NCBI GenBank assembly: GCA_900556525.1
Contig: USOZ01000137.1
Span: 1 to 5,335 of the forward strand
Origin: an uncultured Oscillospiraceae bacterium
GTDB taxonomy: Bacteria; Bacillota; Clostridia; Oscillospirales; Ruminococcaceae
Reading direction: 5' to 3'
DNA length: 5,335 bases
Position 1 is the first letter of the stretch, and each line of letters opens with the position of its first letter. A model generated the notes under the pieces. The model was not told where the DNA came from. It was given only the letters and a program-made list of their open reading frames with translations, and ran no database searches. Made by a program: the position numbers and the translations under genes. Shown here one piece after another: positions 5,209 through 5,335 of the stretch.

Positions 5209-5335
5209 TTACGGCGCATATATCTCGTCGTCGGTCAGCATAATTTCGCCGTTTTCCTGTTCAAACCGCTTTATTTCGCGCTTTATACTATTTTTCAATC
5301 TTCCTATAGACAACGTCTATAGGAAGATTCGCCGC
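5209..5335 (-). pseudogene. Tail of an upstream gene, possibly frameshifted (unidentified)
   Basis: I do not recognise this protein. Reading leftward from the window edge, one frame gives AANLPIDVVYRKIEK and stops at TAG (5288-5290). The next frame takes over at the same place and reads NSIKREIKRFEQENG, then EIMLTDDEIYAP, to TAA at 5209-5211. The two halves join without loss if the T run at 5291-5295 (A run in the coding sense) had one more base. The second half looks coding: Glu/Lys/Arg/Asp-rich, helical, with codons like the neighbouring genes. It could therefore be one gene with a homopolymer error or a real frameshift. It could also be a gene that simply ends at 5288, with chance coding look afterwards. 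The operon promoter begins 45 bases beyond the TAA, and no convincing terminator lies between. Confidence 0.4.
5297..5329. repeat. Perfect 15-bp inverted repeat with 3-nt spacer
   Basis: AATCTTCCTATAGAC (5297-5311) is followed by AAC and then its exact reverse complement (5315-5329). Symmetry stops at 5296 and 5330. No T run follows on either strand, so it is not a normal terminator. It lies in a stretch that also reads as protein (NLPIDVVYRKI on the minus strand), 6 bases from the window edge. Confidence 0.9.

Overview
The window reads as four pieces of Firmicutes-type gut-bacterial DNA joined end to end, and it does not look like one intact locus. Every gene cut short inside the window stops at one of three joins: a fold-back inversion near 285-290, a join near 2209-2222, and a join near 2458-2466. 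Joins of this kind are typical of metagenome misassembly or of amplification chimeras. That reading is an inference from truncated protein families, an inverted repeat, microhomology and a change in leucine codon choice (CTG in the left half, CTT/CTC in the right half). No database search was possible.

Layout from left to right. (1) Positions 1-286, plus strand: the C-terminus of a molybdenum-hydroxylase (xanthine-dehydrogenase-type) FAD subunit, then the first 42 codons of its [2Fe-2S] subunit. (2) Positions 287-2222, minus strand: the N-terminal 222 codons of the same type of FAD subunit, with its own promoter and Shine-Dalgarno (SD) sequence, preceded by a strong intrinsic terminator and a DEAD-box RNA helicase that has lost its N-terminus. 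The two FAD pieces overlap by 34 bp in inverted orientation and together rebuild one 263-residue protein. (3) Positions 2223 to about 2465, minus strand: the last 79 codons of an ABC exporter ATPase, plus the first few codons of a gene that overlaps its stop. (4) About 2461-5335, minus strand: a well-ordered nusA-infB operon (rimP, nusA, rnpM/ylxR, ylxQ, 5' part of infB) with an exact-consensus sigma-A promoter, a strong leader hairpin, and the tail of an upstream gene at the right edge.

How the genes work together. The right-hand operon is the conserved bacterial set linking 30S maturation (RimP), transcription elongation and termination (NusA), RNase P modulation (YlxR/RnpM), an L7Ae-fold RNA-binding protein (YlxQ) and translation initiation (IF-2). 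Its leader hairpin lies where NusA-dependent attenuation would act. The left-hand genes encode an electron-transfer module of a molybdenum hydroxylase and a housekeeping RNA helicase.

Sequence style suggests an Oscillospiraceae/Ruminococcus-like Clostridium for the operon and a different Firmicute (Clostridia or Negativicutes) for the left half; both assignments are low confidence. I do not see a new defence system, mobile element, CRISPR array, tRNA or rRNA. The points most worth checking are the joins themselves, the leader hairpin, the DEVD variant of helicase motif II, and a palindrome with a possible frameshift at the right edge.
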